This document shows, in pieces, positions 1 through 9,729 of a DNA stretch of 64,000 nt (position 1 is its first letter; each line of letters begins with the position of its first letter). Source of the stretch: Spraguea lophii (lineage: Eukaryota > Microsporidia > Spragueidae); the NCBI GenBank assembly GCA_001887945.1, contig LDOQ01000071.1, positions 1 through 64,000 on the forward strand, written 5' to 3'. Both the position numbers and the translations under genes were made by a program. Below the pieces are notes generated by a model, which was not told the DNA's origin, ran no database searches, and saw only the letters and a list, made by a program, of their open reading frames with translations.

Positions 1-2
1 TA

Positions 3-575
3 CAAGCGAAATGTAAAGAATATGACGATTTTATCGATAAATTATATAATCAAATTTTAAGTGGATTGGGGGAAAAAGAAAAGGCTTTAGAAGATAATTT
101 CAAAGAGTCATTAAAGGCATTAGAAGATTGTAAGTCTGATACACAAAAACTTTTGGACGAATTTCTTAATAGTATCAAAAAGAAAAGTATGCGTAGAATA
201 GTCTGTAAAACCTTTAATATCAATTTCGATACTTATGATAATCGTATCAATAAATTAAAGAGTACCCTTGATTTACATTTAAGTGAGATGTCAAAAAAAG
301 TAAATGGCCACCAATTATTATTTGAGATAAAACATATAATATCAGAATATATAATTTTTAATAAAATAGGAAATTTAAAGGATGATAAGGAGATAAAAGA
401 AAATAGTATCATTGTTCAAAAGATAGGAAACGTTTTTAAATCTCTTCATGAATATGCTAAAGGCGCCATAGAAGAATATCCAATTGACGATTATAAAGAG
501 ATATTTGACGATAAAGGATTAGACGATTTAAAAGGTTTACTTGTGAGAATTGATGGTAAGAAAAGTAAGAAATAA
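3..575 (+). CDS. Unknown protein, 5' end cut by the window
   Basis: The reading frame is open from the first bases of the window to a TAA at 573-575, so the gene begins upstream; about 190 residues are visible. The visible part is charged, Lys-, Glu- and Asp-rich and mostly helical in character, with no membrane segment or motif that I recognise. It ends in a basic tail (KKSKK). An in-frame TTG at 66 could be mistaken for a start, but the frame runs straight through it. Function unknown. The codon pattern and even amino-acid use make it a credible gene. Confidence 0.6.
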   Translation, partial: QAKCKEYDDFIDKLYNQILSGLGEKEKALEDNFKESLKALEDCKSDTQKLLDEFLNSIKKKSMRRIVCKTFNINFDTYDNRINKLKSTLDLHLSEMSKKVNGHQLLFEIKHIISEYIIFNKIGNLKDDKEIKENSIIVQKIGNVFKSLHEYAKGAIEEYPIDDYKEIFDDKGLDDLKGLLVRIDGKKSKK

Positions 576-2448
576 TAATTTACGGGGAATAGGTTAAAAT
601 TAAATTTTAATCTGATGATTTTTTACCTTATAAATTTATATTTATTTATATTTAAGCTTGTTTGAATTCAATGACATAACTTTTGAATATTTATAATATT
701 TTATCTAATCTTTTTAAAAAATTTAAAAATTAATGATTTGACAGTGTTTTTGTAATTATATAAGATGAATATAAAAATCTATTCTTTATACCAAGATAAT
801 ATCTATTAATTTTAATTGTTTATCATTAAAACTTATTTTTACATGGCATAAGTAACTAATAAAACAATCTTGGTTGTTCTTTTTATTTTTTTCTATGTTC
901 GTGATATGCTTTGTTTATATCAATAATATATTTTTTTAATTTTATTGTTAATATTACATATTTATTCAAATTCATTGCCAATTGTAGGGTACGATAATAT
1001 ATCCTGTCTAAAATAAGGAAAAAATATACGATGGAAATTGAAAATAACATATACTGAAGATACTAATCAAAAGCAATGTATCAAAAAAATTAGACATTGG
1101 CAATTAATGATCACCAGTTAGTTAAAGAAGTTAAAATATAGAATTTACACAGCCCCTGTTGGTTGTATAAATAGGTGTATTGACTAAAAAAAATATTTTT
1201 TAGACTCTCTTTTCTAATATCTATAATGGAAGATATTTCAAGACCAATACATAATTAATAGATCATTTGTCTAATATATTATTAATTCGAATTATAATTA
1301 ATTATGAATACATTTATTTTTACTTTAACAAACGTTAAGTATATATTAAAGGAATATTATATTGAATCAAACAATATGCAACAATTAGAGACTGTAACCA
1401 ATTAAAAAAATAAAACATAATGGTTTTTCTGGTGGTATTTATTATATTATTGATTTTATTTAGTCGTTTTCTTTTCTAATATTAAAGTATTTTAAAGAAT
1501 AAATTATCAAATAAATATGGATTTTAAAAAAAAGTAATTTTCTATGTATAAAACTCTCTATTTGATTATGGTTAGACATGATCTAGGATATTTGGTTTCT
1601 TGAAGCATAGGTAAACTTCAACTAATTGATTCTGCCTTTTATAATTATCTAACTCGGATACATCGTGTTAAAACATTATGAGGTCATTTATAATTTTGTT
1701 GTATTCTGTTCTTATTTTGATATAGTTATATTTTACCTTGGGAATAATATTAGCCCAGCCGTAATTGAGGCTGGAATTTTAACTACTTTATATGAGTGTT
1801 ACTTATTTTAAAAATGAAATATTTATGCAATGTAAGTTATGTTATTAAACTTGACTCATTCAACTTGCCTTTACTTTCTCTTTTTATATCAATTTCTTTT
1901 TTTGATAACTTTTTTAAATGAAATATTCAAATTAGCATGTTTAGGATTTAGTCATTACCACAACCATTGAATCAAGAAATATGCTTCAATGCGATAAAAA
2001 AGTTGGGAATGTTATATGTTAATAAATAAATGGATATGCCCCGAATACATATTTTTTTTTACTTTTTTGGAATATGAAATATGTTGATATTGATGCATTT
2101 GCCGTAATATTCAATAAGTAAATTCAAAATGTATCAATAAATAATGATTGTGACCATCCGATAAGTTTTTTAAAAACATTTTAATTAATATTGCATTTGT
2201 CTATGATATGATAGCAAAATTTTAAAATAAGGTTGAAAGCTGTTATGAGTTATAAGATATCAGGATTATAGAAACGAGTCACTGATATTTTGAAAATTTT
2301 TAATATCCTTAAAATGTAAGATATTAAATCGTTAACATCTTGCTGTAAAAATATATTAATTACTTGGATATCTCATAATTTAAAAACTATTTAAATATTC
2401 TTTACAATATCAATAATAAAATAATTTATTTGTTGTGCTTAATTAATG
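576..2448. other. Gene-poor stretch of about 1.9 kb
   Basis: No reading frame of useful length on either strand and no conserved gene recognised. A few less AT-rich patches (around 1030-1170, 1560-1800 and 1960-2110) may be decayed genes or transposons, but I could not identify them. A perfect 6-bp GC stem, CCAGCC/GGCTGG with an 8-base loop, lies near 1755-1775 and stands out in such AT-rich DNA. Confidence 0.5.
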
Positions 2449-4287
2449 TTAACTCATTAATTCGATATTTTTATTTTTCACTCGATATATTTTATCAACC
2501 ATTTTTAGGTGTTCTTTATTATGAGTTATTAAAATCACTGTCTTATCTTTCATCTTTTCATTTTTAAAGATATATCCCAATATAGACTTTTGAGTATCTA
2601 TATCTAAGTTAGAAGTGGGTTCATCTAACACATATATATCAGATTTTTTAAGTAAACATCTTAACAACATAATTTTTTGTTTAGTACCCTCACTAACATT
2701 GTTTCCAGTCTCACCTACTATGGTTTCAAACCCATTTTCTAATGTTAATAAAGAGTCATAAATGCCCAATTCTTTTGATATTTCTATAGCTTCGTCGTCT
2801 GTTTTTTGTTTTTCTATTACGTTTAAAATTTTTTTATGTATTTTTTTCTTTTTCACTTTATTATTTTTATCGGTCTCAGAATAATTTATTTTTCTATTTT
2901 TAATATTTTCTTTATCAAAATCTTCATCAAATATTTTTTCATCTTCATTATAATAAGTATTTTGTGAACCGTATTTAATATTATACATTACGCTGTTATT
3001 AAATAACCTTAGTTCTTGAGATGTATATGAAAATATACTTAAATATTTTTCATATGCTATATTTTTAATATCATCTCCGTCTAAAAGTATATCTCCTTCA
3101 TAATCATTAAATCTAAATAAAGATTTTATCAGACTACTTTTACCACATCCATTATTTCCCGTAATAACTATTTTATCCCCCTTATTTATTTTTAAAGATA
3201 TATTTTCTAAAATAATATTATTAGAGAATTTCACAGTAACTTTATTAAATGTAATATTATTAGAAAATCCTTTAAAGGGAACAACCATTTCAGTATTAAA
3301 TTTTTTTATATCCTTTTTTCTCTTATCTTCTATTTCTCTTTTATATTTCAGAACTTGATTAAGTGTGACTAGCCTGGATTTTAATAAAACAATTATTTGA
3401 GGAAGACTATTTAAAGATCTTTCTATTTTATTATATAACATAACAATAAAAGCTACTTTTATTATTCGATGAAAACCAGTATTGTTATAAATCCCATAAT
3501 ACAATGATAACACTAAATATGATTTAGATATTATGTCTTGAATAAAATATAACAGAGTATAAAAATTTAGAATAATAATTTTTTGTCTGAATAATTTTTT
3601 GTAAATAGTTTTTAAGCTGATAAACTCATATTCATTTGAATGTGCAAATAATATAGATTCATAATTTTCTAATATATTTACTATATTACTAAATTTCGTA
3701 TTTTCTATTTCATATACTTTTCTTACCATCTTGGAAATATTGAAATAAAATACCAGCAATGAAATTATATTAAAAAAAATATTAATCAGAAGCAATATGT
3801 TAAGTATTTTGTTATTCAATTTTAGAAGGACTATCAAATGAATTATTATATTAAAAATCTTATCCGGGATACTTTCCAAAACATATTTTAATGCAGCAGA
3901 GGTGGCTTCAGAATAAATTTTTATTCTTGTATATTTTTGTCCCATATCAGTTTTTTTAAATTCATTATTATTTAATGACGTATAAAATTTAGATATATCT
4001 ATTTCAGATACTTGTGTTGTGTATCTTTCTATATAACAAGAACAATAAGCATGTAGGCTATGTAATACAGCCGATAACATCTTTTGAAGAAAAAAAATCC
4101 AAAGAATTTTTTTTATTTGTTCGGTTACTTTTTCGGGTGCGGGGAGTGTAATCGTTTGATAAAGCAAAGTTTTACTAAGATATATTTTAGATATTAATAA
4201 ACATAAGAATATAATGTATTGTAAAGTTGTAAAATAAGATGTTAGTAAATATTTTCTAATTAAATAAAATATAATAAACTCTTTCAT
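2449..4287 (-). CDS. ABC half-transporter, ATM1/ABCB-like
   Basis: A half-size ABC exporter of 612 residues: hydrophobic membrane domain (residues about 1-310) followed by one nucleotide-binding domain. Visible motifs are Walker A GNNGCGKSS near 377, a Q-loop Q near 424, a weak signature VSEGTKQ in place of LSGGQKQ near 531, Walker B IYVLDEP near 551 and the H-loop His near 589. About 50 charged residues rich in Lys, Asp and Asn are inserted between the Q-loop and the signature. I place the start at the ATG at 4287, because five C's precede it immediately; a TTG start at 4308 would add seven residues. Microsporidia carry several ATM1-type half transporters, some linked to the mitosome. No clear mitosomal presequence is visible, so membrane and substrate are open. 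It probably works as a homodimer. Confidence 0.88.
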   Translation of the reverse strand: MKEFIIFYLIRKYLLTSYFTTLQYIIFLCLLISKIYLSKTLLYQTITLPAPEKVTEQIKKILWIFFLQKMLSAVLHSLHAYCSCYIERYTTQVSEIDISKFYTSLNNNEFKKTDMGQKYTRIKIYSEATSAALKYVLESIPDKIFNIIIHLIVLLKLNNKILNILLLINIFFNIISLLVFYFNISKMVRKVYEIENTKFSNIVNILENYESILFAHSNEYEFISLKTIYKKLFRQKIIILNFYTLLYFIQDIISKSYLVLSLYYGIYNNTGFHRIIKVAFIVMLYNKIERSLNSLPQIIVLLKSRLVTLNQVLKYKREIEDKRKKDIKKFNTEMVVPFKGFSNNITFNKVTVKFSNNIILENISLKINKGDKIVITGNNGCGKSSLIKSLFRFNDYEGDILLDGDDIKNIAYEKYLSIFSYTSQELRLFNNSVMYNIKYGSQNTYYNEDEKIFDEDFDKENIKNRKINYSETDKNNKVKKKKIHKKILNVIEKQKTDDEAIEISKELGIYDSLLTLENGFETIVGETGNNVSEGTKQKIMLLRCLLKKSDIYVLDEPTSNLDIDTQKSILGYIFKNEKMKDKTVILITHNKEHLKMVDKIYRVKNKNIELMS

Positions 4288-4783
4288 GGGGGATGGTGAG
4301 TAATTCAATATTTAAGCTTTTTTGATCATTTTTTTTAAAATTCAAAATCTTATATTTTGTTGTAAAACAATGAAAATATATTTGAATAAACGATCCATAG
4401 ATATACATATTTTATTATTAAATGATTTTCATAATAAAATTTTCTATAATTTTTGTTAAATAAATATTTTTATATTCTTATTGTAAAATAAAAAAATCAC
4501 TTGAATTTTTTATTTTTTTTTTATTTATAAAAAGAATAGAAGATAAAATAAAAATAATCAATTAAAAAAATAAATATTAGTAATTTTCATGTAGTAATTT
4601 ATATTCCAAGTAATGAGATTTATATTATGAATTCAGTTACATTTAATATTTAATGTAAATTTAAAAATTATTAAGAAGTTAAAGTATCTAAATTAATAAA
4701 TATAGTAGATAATGTAATTAACACGATTTTTTTAATAAATCTTATTTTAATGATATATTTATAAATAATTTACAAATTTAGGA
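4288..4783. other. AT-rich intergenic DNA
   Basis: Upstream region of the ABC transporter gene. Almost entirely A and T, with no gene or repeat recognised before the SINE tail begins. Confidence 0.5.
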
Positions 4784-5272
4784 TTTTTTTTTTACGAATG
4801 AAACTTTTATTTATCAAAGCTTCCTGGCCGGTTGCGGCCTACCATGGTCTGTGACCTTCGGTTCCTCGAGCGAAATTAAACTTGTACTAACTAGTTTCGC
4901 TACAGATATGCATTAATCTCATCTTACCTTATGCTCCAGAGTGTTAGGATTTTGCGTATGGTGCGCGTCGCCGCCCCCACTTCCAGCTCTTAAGGAATTC
5001 CCAGCCTCTTTCGTTGCATAGTATTGGCCGAGTCACAAATCAATACAGGGATTGCAACTACATCAGCTAAACACTACTTTAATCTAGTAGCGGGGCCGTC
5101 ATACAAGGCACAGCTATGCTGCACTATCGAAACCTCACCCACTCAACAACCTTTTTCTTCTCTTCTGCGTTTATTATTATTTTTTTTTTGAAAATTTTTT
5201 CTGGATGAGGGATTCGAACCCGCCAGGCTTGGGGTTTGGTTACCACCCCACGACCACTGGGCCAGACGGGAC
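4784..5272 (-). mobile_element. tRNA-derived SINE, nearly intact copy 1
   Basis: Read on the minus strand, the element starts at 5272 with GTCCCG and a tRNA-like head. It carries an A box TGGCCCAGTGG (5254-5264) and a B box GGTTCGAATCC (5210-5220), both good matches to the RNA polymerase III internal promoter. Next come an A-rich spacer, an unrelated body of about 330 bp and a tail with AATAAAAGTTTCAT, ending in 10 A's (T run at 4784-4793). It is almost identical to the copy at 53524-54028 and clearly more GC-rich than its surroundings. No clean target-site duplication was seen. A short open frame across the head is an accident of the SINE, not a gene. It needs an outside reverse transcriptase to move; none is visible here. 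Confidence 0.88.
5210..5264 (-). promoter_or_regulatory. Internal Pol III promoter (A and B boxes) of SINE copy 1
   Basis: A box TGGCCCAGTGG at 5254-5264 and B box GGTTCGAATCC at 5210-5220 on the minus strand, 33 bp apart as in a tRNA gene. The same boxes are exact in copy 2 (54009-54019 and 53965-53975). Confidence 0.75.
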
Positions 5273-5912
5273 TTTGTTTTTTCACAAGAGGAAGGAAACC
5301 CCTTTTAATTATTGGTTTTTTACAATTATTATATTCCACGGACAGTAATAATCAATGGTCTTAAATAGAGATACTGAGGTCTTCACATGATATTGTGCGA
5401 TTATTGTCCTTTTTTATATTTAAGAGATTCCTAAGCCATAACTTAAATATTTTTTTAATTGATAATTTACTTTTTTATTTTGTTAAAATTTTATTTTAAT
5501 CAACAGAGAAAGTTTACTTATTAAAGGACCAGGTTTATTTTTATTTTTAAATCCATTCTATCTTGTTACTTTTTTTACATACATTTTTCAAAATTTTAAA
5601 ATAAAAATACTTATAATTATCCTCCTTCTTTCCGTGTATCCTCACAGCTAAAAATCGATTAATTATTTCTGCAGCAATAATTTCCATTATCTTTTAGAAA
5701 TTTATTTTACAATAAAAATCATTTCATATTATTATTATTCGTATAAAATATTTAATAACCATTGAACTATATATACACAATTTTAAATATTACAAAAACT
5801 ATTTTTACAACTTAACTATATTATTCCTTTTCCTCTGTAAATTATATGTAACTGGTTGGTTAAAATATAAAATAAAAGAATATATATTATAAATTTTTAT
5901 TATTTTTTTTAA
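5273..5912. other. Intergenic DNA between SINE and RPABC4 gene
   Basis: AT-rich, with somewhat GC-richer patches at 5285-5310 and 5620-5690. The second patch overlaps the doubtful short frame listed separately. No other feature recognised. Confidence 0.4.
5547..5687 (-). CDS. Possible short protein of 46 residues (doubtful)
   Basis: ATG at 5687 to a stop at 5547-5549 on the minus strand. The product begins MEIIAAEIINRFLAVRIHG and has a balanced composition that is unusual for random AT-rich sequence, but there is no CCC signal, no recognised domain and no family support. It could equally be a fragment of a decayed gene. Confidence 0.2.
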   Translation of the reverse strand: MEIIAAEIINRFLAVRIHGKKEDNYKYFYFKILKNVCKKSNKIEWI

Positions 5913-6068
5913 TCATCTTGCTAAATATTGAACACTTTTATCGGTTCTTATTTTTGTAAATATCCTATATCCACATTCTGAGCATCGTATTGGATCTTTA
6001 GCTCTTATAACATTTTGTTTCTTACATTCTTTACATTGATAATTAAAAAACTTTTCTTCTTCCTCCAT
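5913..6068 (-). CDS. RPC10: RNA polymerases I/II/III shared subunit RPABC4
   Basis: A 51-residue protein that is the smallest zinc-binding subunit shared by the three nuclear RNA polymerases (ABC10-alpha, RPB12). It carries CKEC near residues 12-15 and CSEC near 29-32, followed by GYRIFTKIRT and the typical C-terminal LAR. The four cysteines bind one zinc ion. Length is at the low end for the family but complete. The start is set by AACCC directly before the ATG. A 61-residue frame on the same strand just upstream (6005-6190) is a frame shadow. The gene is divergent from TAF7, with 175 bp between the two starts, so the two probably share a promoter region. Confidence 0.9.
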   Translation of the reverse strand: MEEEEKFFNYQCKECKKQNVIRAKDPIRCSECGYRIFTKIRTDKSVQYLAR

Positions 6069-6243
6069 GGGTTATATAAATTTTTATTTTTTAGTAGTAA
6101 ACGAAAATTCACATTTTTACAATGTCGTATTTTCCAAATATTCTTTAAAAAATATTTTGGTGATTGATGAATTGAAAGTTTCCTTTTCATTTAATGAAAA
6201 ATAGAATAACAATTATTGATTACAAAAAACACATTTCTAGCCC

Positions 6244-6942
6244 ATGGAAGAACAACTAATTTTAGATCCTACTGATGATATCAAAGAAATATTAACAACA
6301 ATTTTACATTCTGATAAAATATCCGATATAAAACTTGAAGCTTTTGAAGAAAATGAATTTTATTTTTTATTCCAAGATAAAAAATACAGAGCATCAATAA
6401 TAAAGCTTCCTACGATAATAGAATCTTATAAAACAGCAGATACTAAACAAATGCACAAAATAACTGATATATCCAATAGACTTAAAATATGGCCTCTGGA
6501 TTATTCAGAAGAAAAAATTAATGAGGAAAAGAAAAAACTTGTCTTATCTGGAATAACACCTCCTATGAAATATGTAAAAACCAGAAGATTTAAAAAAAGA
6601 ACAAAAAATGTTATTGATGATAATGTAGAACAGAAAGTATATGAGCTTCTTAAAAAAGAACATGATGCAATTAAAACCACGGTAGAAATGATTGAAGAAA
6701 AAAATATAATAGAAGAACTTAAAATAGAAAGAAAAGAAGAAATAGAAAAGGTTGAAGAATCAGAAGAGGCTAAAATGTTTAAACAGAAACTTAAAGATCT
6801 TAATGAAAAATTAGAACAGAAAAAATTATTCTTAGCTAAGGCACCAAATATAATTATTAAAAAAAGATTTGAAGCAATGATTGATGAATTAAATAAAGAA
6901 ATAGATGAAGTTAAAGAAAATATAAAAAAGGTAAATAATTAA
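6244..6942 (+). CDS. TAF7: TFIID subunit TAF7
   Basis: A 232-residue protein with the TAFII55 N-terminal domain: LPTIIESYKTADTKQ near residues 55-69, DISNRL near 75-80, then GITPPMK (103-109) and the basic RRFKKR (114-119), all in the usual order. The C-terminal half is a charged, Glu/Lys-rich coiled coil. TAF7 is part of TFIID, where it binds TAF1 and helps control pre-initiation complex assembly. GCCC immediately precedes the ATG. It is divergent from the RPABC4 gene and followed at 200 bp by SEC24. Family assignment is firm from the ordered motifs. Confidence 0.9.
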   Translation: MEEQLILDPTDDIKEILTTILHSDKISDIKLEAFEENEFYFLFQDKKYRASIIKLPTIIESYKTADTKQMHKITDISNRLKIWPLDYSEEKINEEKKKLVLSGITPPMKYVKTRRFKKRTKNVIDDNVEQKVYELLKKEHDAIKTTVEMIEEKNIIEELKIERKEEIEKVEESEEAKMFKQKLKDLNEKLEQKKLFLAKAPNIIIKKRFEAMIDELNKEIDEVKENIKKVNN

Positions 6943-7143
6943 ATCTTTAAATTAAAAATAAATTAAATAATTAAAAAGTTAATCATAATAAATAAAAGTT
7001 TTGAATTGTTTTTTTGAAGTTTAAAAATATTTATAAATTACATTTGAATAAAAAATCTATAAATCCAATGAATCAGATGCTTTGAATATAATCAATGCAT
7101 ATAAAAAATATTTATAATTTTTGTTTTATTAAAGATATCCCTT

Positions 7144-9207
7144 ATGCAAAAAATGAATTTTTCTAAAGAAAAAACAAAACCTTATGAAATAGGACATTTA
7201 CCATCTCATCGTTTTTCACATATCAGATCATCAATAAAAATACTTCCTTCAACAGAAGAAATGTATAACCAATCAAAAATTCCTTTAGTTTTGAATATTT
7301 CAATGATAAATTATGAAAATGATAATGTTGCTATGAGTAATGAAGAAATAATAAGATGTGAGAAATGTAAATCTTATATTAATCCATACGTGGAAATAAT
7401 ACCACCAGGATTACAATGGAAATGTAATCTTTGTTTTGCAATTAATAAAGTAGAAAATAGTTTTAGATCCAAACACATTCTTAATACAGTAACAGGTAAA
7501 TTTAAACCGGAAGAAAATAAAAGAATAAATGAAAGATATGAAGAGATAGAATTAAAAGAAGATATAATAGATATTAAAGCACCACAAAGTTATGTATTGA
7601 GAGGTGCATCGGATCCTGTAATATTGGTATTAATAGAAGCTACGTATGATTCAATTAAGAAAGGGGTATTAGATTCTACTGTAGAAACTATTTTAGAAAA
7701 TAGAAATCTTATAAAAGATTTTAAAAATAGAACAAAAATTATATTTGCATTCTTTCACCATAGTCTCTTTATTTTAAAAAGAGATTTTTCTTTTTATGTT
7801 CTTTCTGATCTTTCAAATATCCCCTTTTTGAATTATGAAGAATTTACCTTTGGATTGAAAGATGAAATTAAAATAAATTTAGAAATTTTTAAAGAAAATA
7901 AAAATATTCTAAATAATTTAGGTGGTGCACTTAATGTTGCAGAAAAAATCTTAGAAAGAAGTGGAGGTAAAATTCTTACATTTTTATCAACATTACCAAA
8001 TGAAGGAGAAGGTGTTATTGAGAACCAAGAACTTATTCTAAAATGTAAAAGTGATTTTTATAAGAAAAAATCCTATGTATTTTCAATGAGAAATATTTCA
8101 TTCAATATTTTTACATTTCCATCAACAAAAATAGAATTACCAACCCTTTCCATCTTAAGCAAACTAACCGGTGGTTCTATTTTTTATTATCCTAATTTTA
8201 CATCGAATGAAATTACCCTCCTTTCAAAATTTACTAATGATCTCATAAAATTTTTAGAATTAGATTTTGGTTATGAAGCAGTTAGTAGAATACGAGTAAC
8301 TACAGGGTGTAAAGTATCAGAGTATTATGGAAATATACATCTTAAGACTAATGACTTAATATCTTTTAGTAATTATAATCCTACACACTCTCTTACTGTT
8401 AGATTAGAAATAAACAATGATATTAAAGCTACAGCATTATCATTTCAGATTGCTATGCTTAGAAGTACATCCAAAGGAGAAAAAAGAATAAGAATTCTAA
8501 ATTTTATAATTCCAATAAGAAAAATTACGTATAAAAATTTTTATGAAAATATTGATGTTATGGCTTTAAGCAGATATTTATTTTTAAAATCCTGTAATGA
8601 AGAAATAAAAACAAAAGGAAAAGGGTTAGAATTTTTAAATAATCAATTAAGAGAAATAAAAAATACACTTCAGACAAATACAGAAAGAAATAAAATGATA
8701 AATGAACTTAAATACCTACCTCAGTTTGTATTTGCTATGTTAAAATCTATCCCTTTACGTAATTCTCCTTTAGATTATAAATCCTTCTACATTTATCTTT
8801 TAAATACTCAATATCAAATATTTACAGAAAAAATAATATATCCTGAATTATACGCACTTCATTATGAAGAATTTGAAAGAGTAAATCTATCTTTAGATTA
8901 TTTAGAATTAGATGGATTATATTTATTAGATACGGGTGTTAATGTATTTTTCTTTGCTGGTAGTGAATGTGATGAAGAAATTGTTAATATGATATCAGAA
9001 GATAGAGGAAGAATTATATTTGAAGGAAAAAATAATGATCTTAGTAAAAAAATAATAGATTTTATAATAAAAAGAAGAAAAGATATTTATTTATCACCAA
9101 ATTATTTTATGGTAAAAGATGATGAAGAAGATGATATTTATAAAGAAATATTCTTTTCATATTTTGTAGAAGATGGAATAGAAGAATATCTTAAGAAATT
9201 ACAGTAA
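7144..9207 (+). CDS. SEC24: COPII coat subunit Sec24
   Basis: The cargo-binding subunit of the inner COPII coat, acting at ER exit sites with Sec23 and Sar1. At 687 residues it is shorter than yeast Sec24 because the long disordered N-terminus is reduced. The zinc finger is clear: RCEKCKSYINPY (C72, C75) and WKCNLC (C94, C97). The conserved SYINPYVE context distinguishes Sec24 from Sec23. The trunk (about 150-390), beta-sandwich, helical domain and a C-terminal gelsolin-like segment (VFFFAGSECDEE near 625-637) follow in order. CCC lies a few bases before the ATG. SEC31, coding for the outer coat, lies 8 kb downstream on the same strand. Confidence 0.9.
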   Translation: MQKMNFSKEKTKPYEIGHLPSHRFSHIRSSIKILPSTEEMYNQSKIPLVLNISMINYENDNVAMSNEEIIRCEKCKSYINPYVEIIPPGLQWKCNLCFAINKVENSFRSKHILNTVTGKFKPEENKRINERYEEIELKEDIIDIKAPQSYVLRGASDPVILVLIEATYDSIKKGVLDSTVETILENRNLIKDFKNRTKIIFAFFHHSLFILKRDFSFYVLSDLSNIPFLNYEEFTFGLKDEIKINLEIFKENKNILNNLGGALNVAEKILERSGGKILTFLSTLPNEGEGVIENQELILKCKSDFYKKKSYVFSMRNISFNIFTFPSTKIELPTLSILSKLTGGSIFYYPNFTSNEITLLSKFTNDLIKFLELDFGYEAVSRIRVTTGCKVSEYYGNIHLKTNDLISFSNYNPTHSLTVRLEINNDIKATALSFQIAMLRSTSKGEKRIRILNFIIPIRKITYKNFYENIDVMALSRYLFLKSCNEEIKTKGKGLEFLNNQLREIKNTLQTNTERNKMINELKYLPQFVFAMLKSIPLRNSPLDYKSFYIYLLNTQYQIFTEKIIYPELYALHYEEFERVNLSLDYLELDGLYLLDTGVNVFFFAGSECDEEIVNMISEDRGRIIFEGKNNDLSKKIIDFIIKRRKDIYLSPNYFMVKDDEEDDIYKEIFFSYFVEDGIEEYLKKLQ

Positions 9208-9729
9208 ATAATGATGTTATATGAATATTGATAAAATATTGTTTTTTATTTAGGAATAAAAATTACATAGGTTATCTAATAAAATTTATTTTATATTTTT
9301 TATTTATACATCTTTAGATTTTATATTTATAATTTTTATTTTAAAAAAAATATGAAATATTTCTTCTCTTAAATAATTTTTATTTTTAAATTTATTCCAG
9401 AGAATAAAAAGTATTTTATTTATCTTTTTTAAAATAAGAAAATTTATTTAAGATACATTACTAATATTTTATTTATTTATTATTGAAATTATGTTTCATA
9501 GAAAAATATAAATATGTATAAAATAAAATAAATAAGTATTTTAAAAAGATTGAAAAATATTTTTTTGTTTTTCGTTCATTTATTATTAAATTCTGTGGTA
9601 TATAAAATTATTATTATTATAATATTATAAATATTTAATATTATTGATTTTATATTTTGTTTGTTATAATTTCTATATTTAATTATATGCATAAATTTCT
9701 ATTTAAAAATAAAATTAATTGCATAATCT
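9208..9729. other. AT-rich intergenic DNA
   Basis: About 520 bp of nearly pure A/T between SEC24 and the tyrosinase gene. No start signal of the CCC type lies before the tyrosinase start. Nothing else recognised. Confidence 0.5.

Noticed and set aside
1740..1780. GC-rich hairpin as a terminator or small RNA
   Set aside because: A single 6-bp stem with no gene beside it is too little evidence.
5200..5272. Functional tRNA gene
   Set aside because: A and B boxes fit, but the acceptor ends do not pair well and no convincing anticodon arm forms. The sequence is repeated with the same downstream body, so it is a SINE head.
5124..5339. 71-codon minus-strand frame over a SINE head
   Set aside because: It lies in the tRNA-like head and body of a repeat. 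The second copy of the repeat has different open frames, so no protein is conserved.
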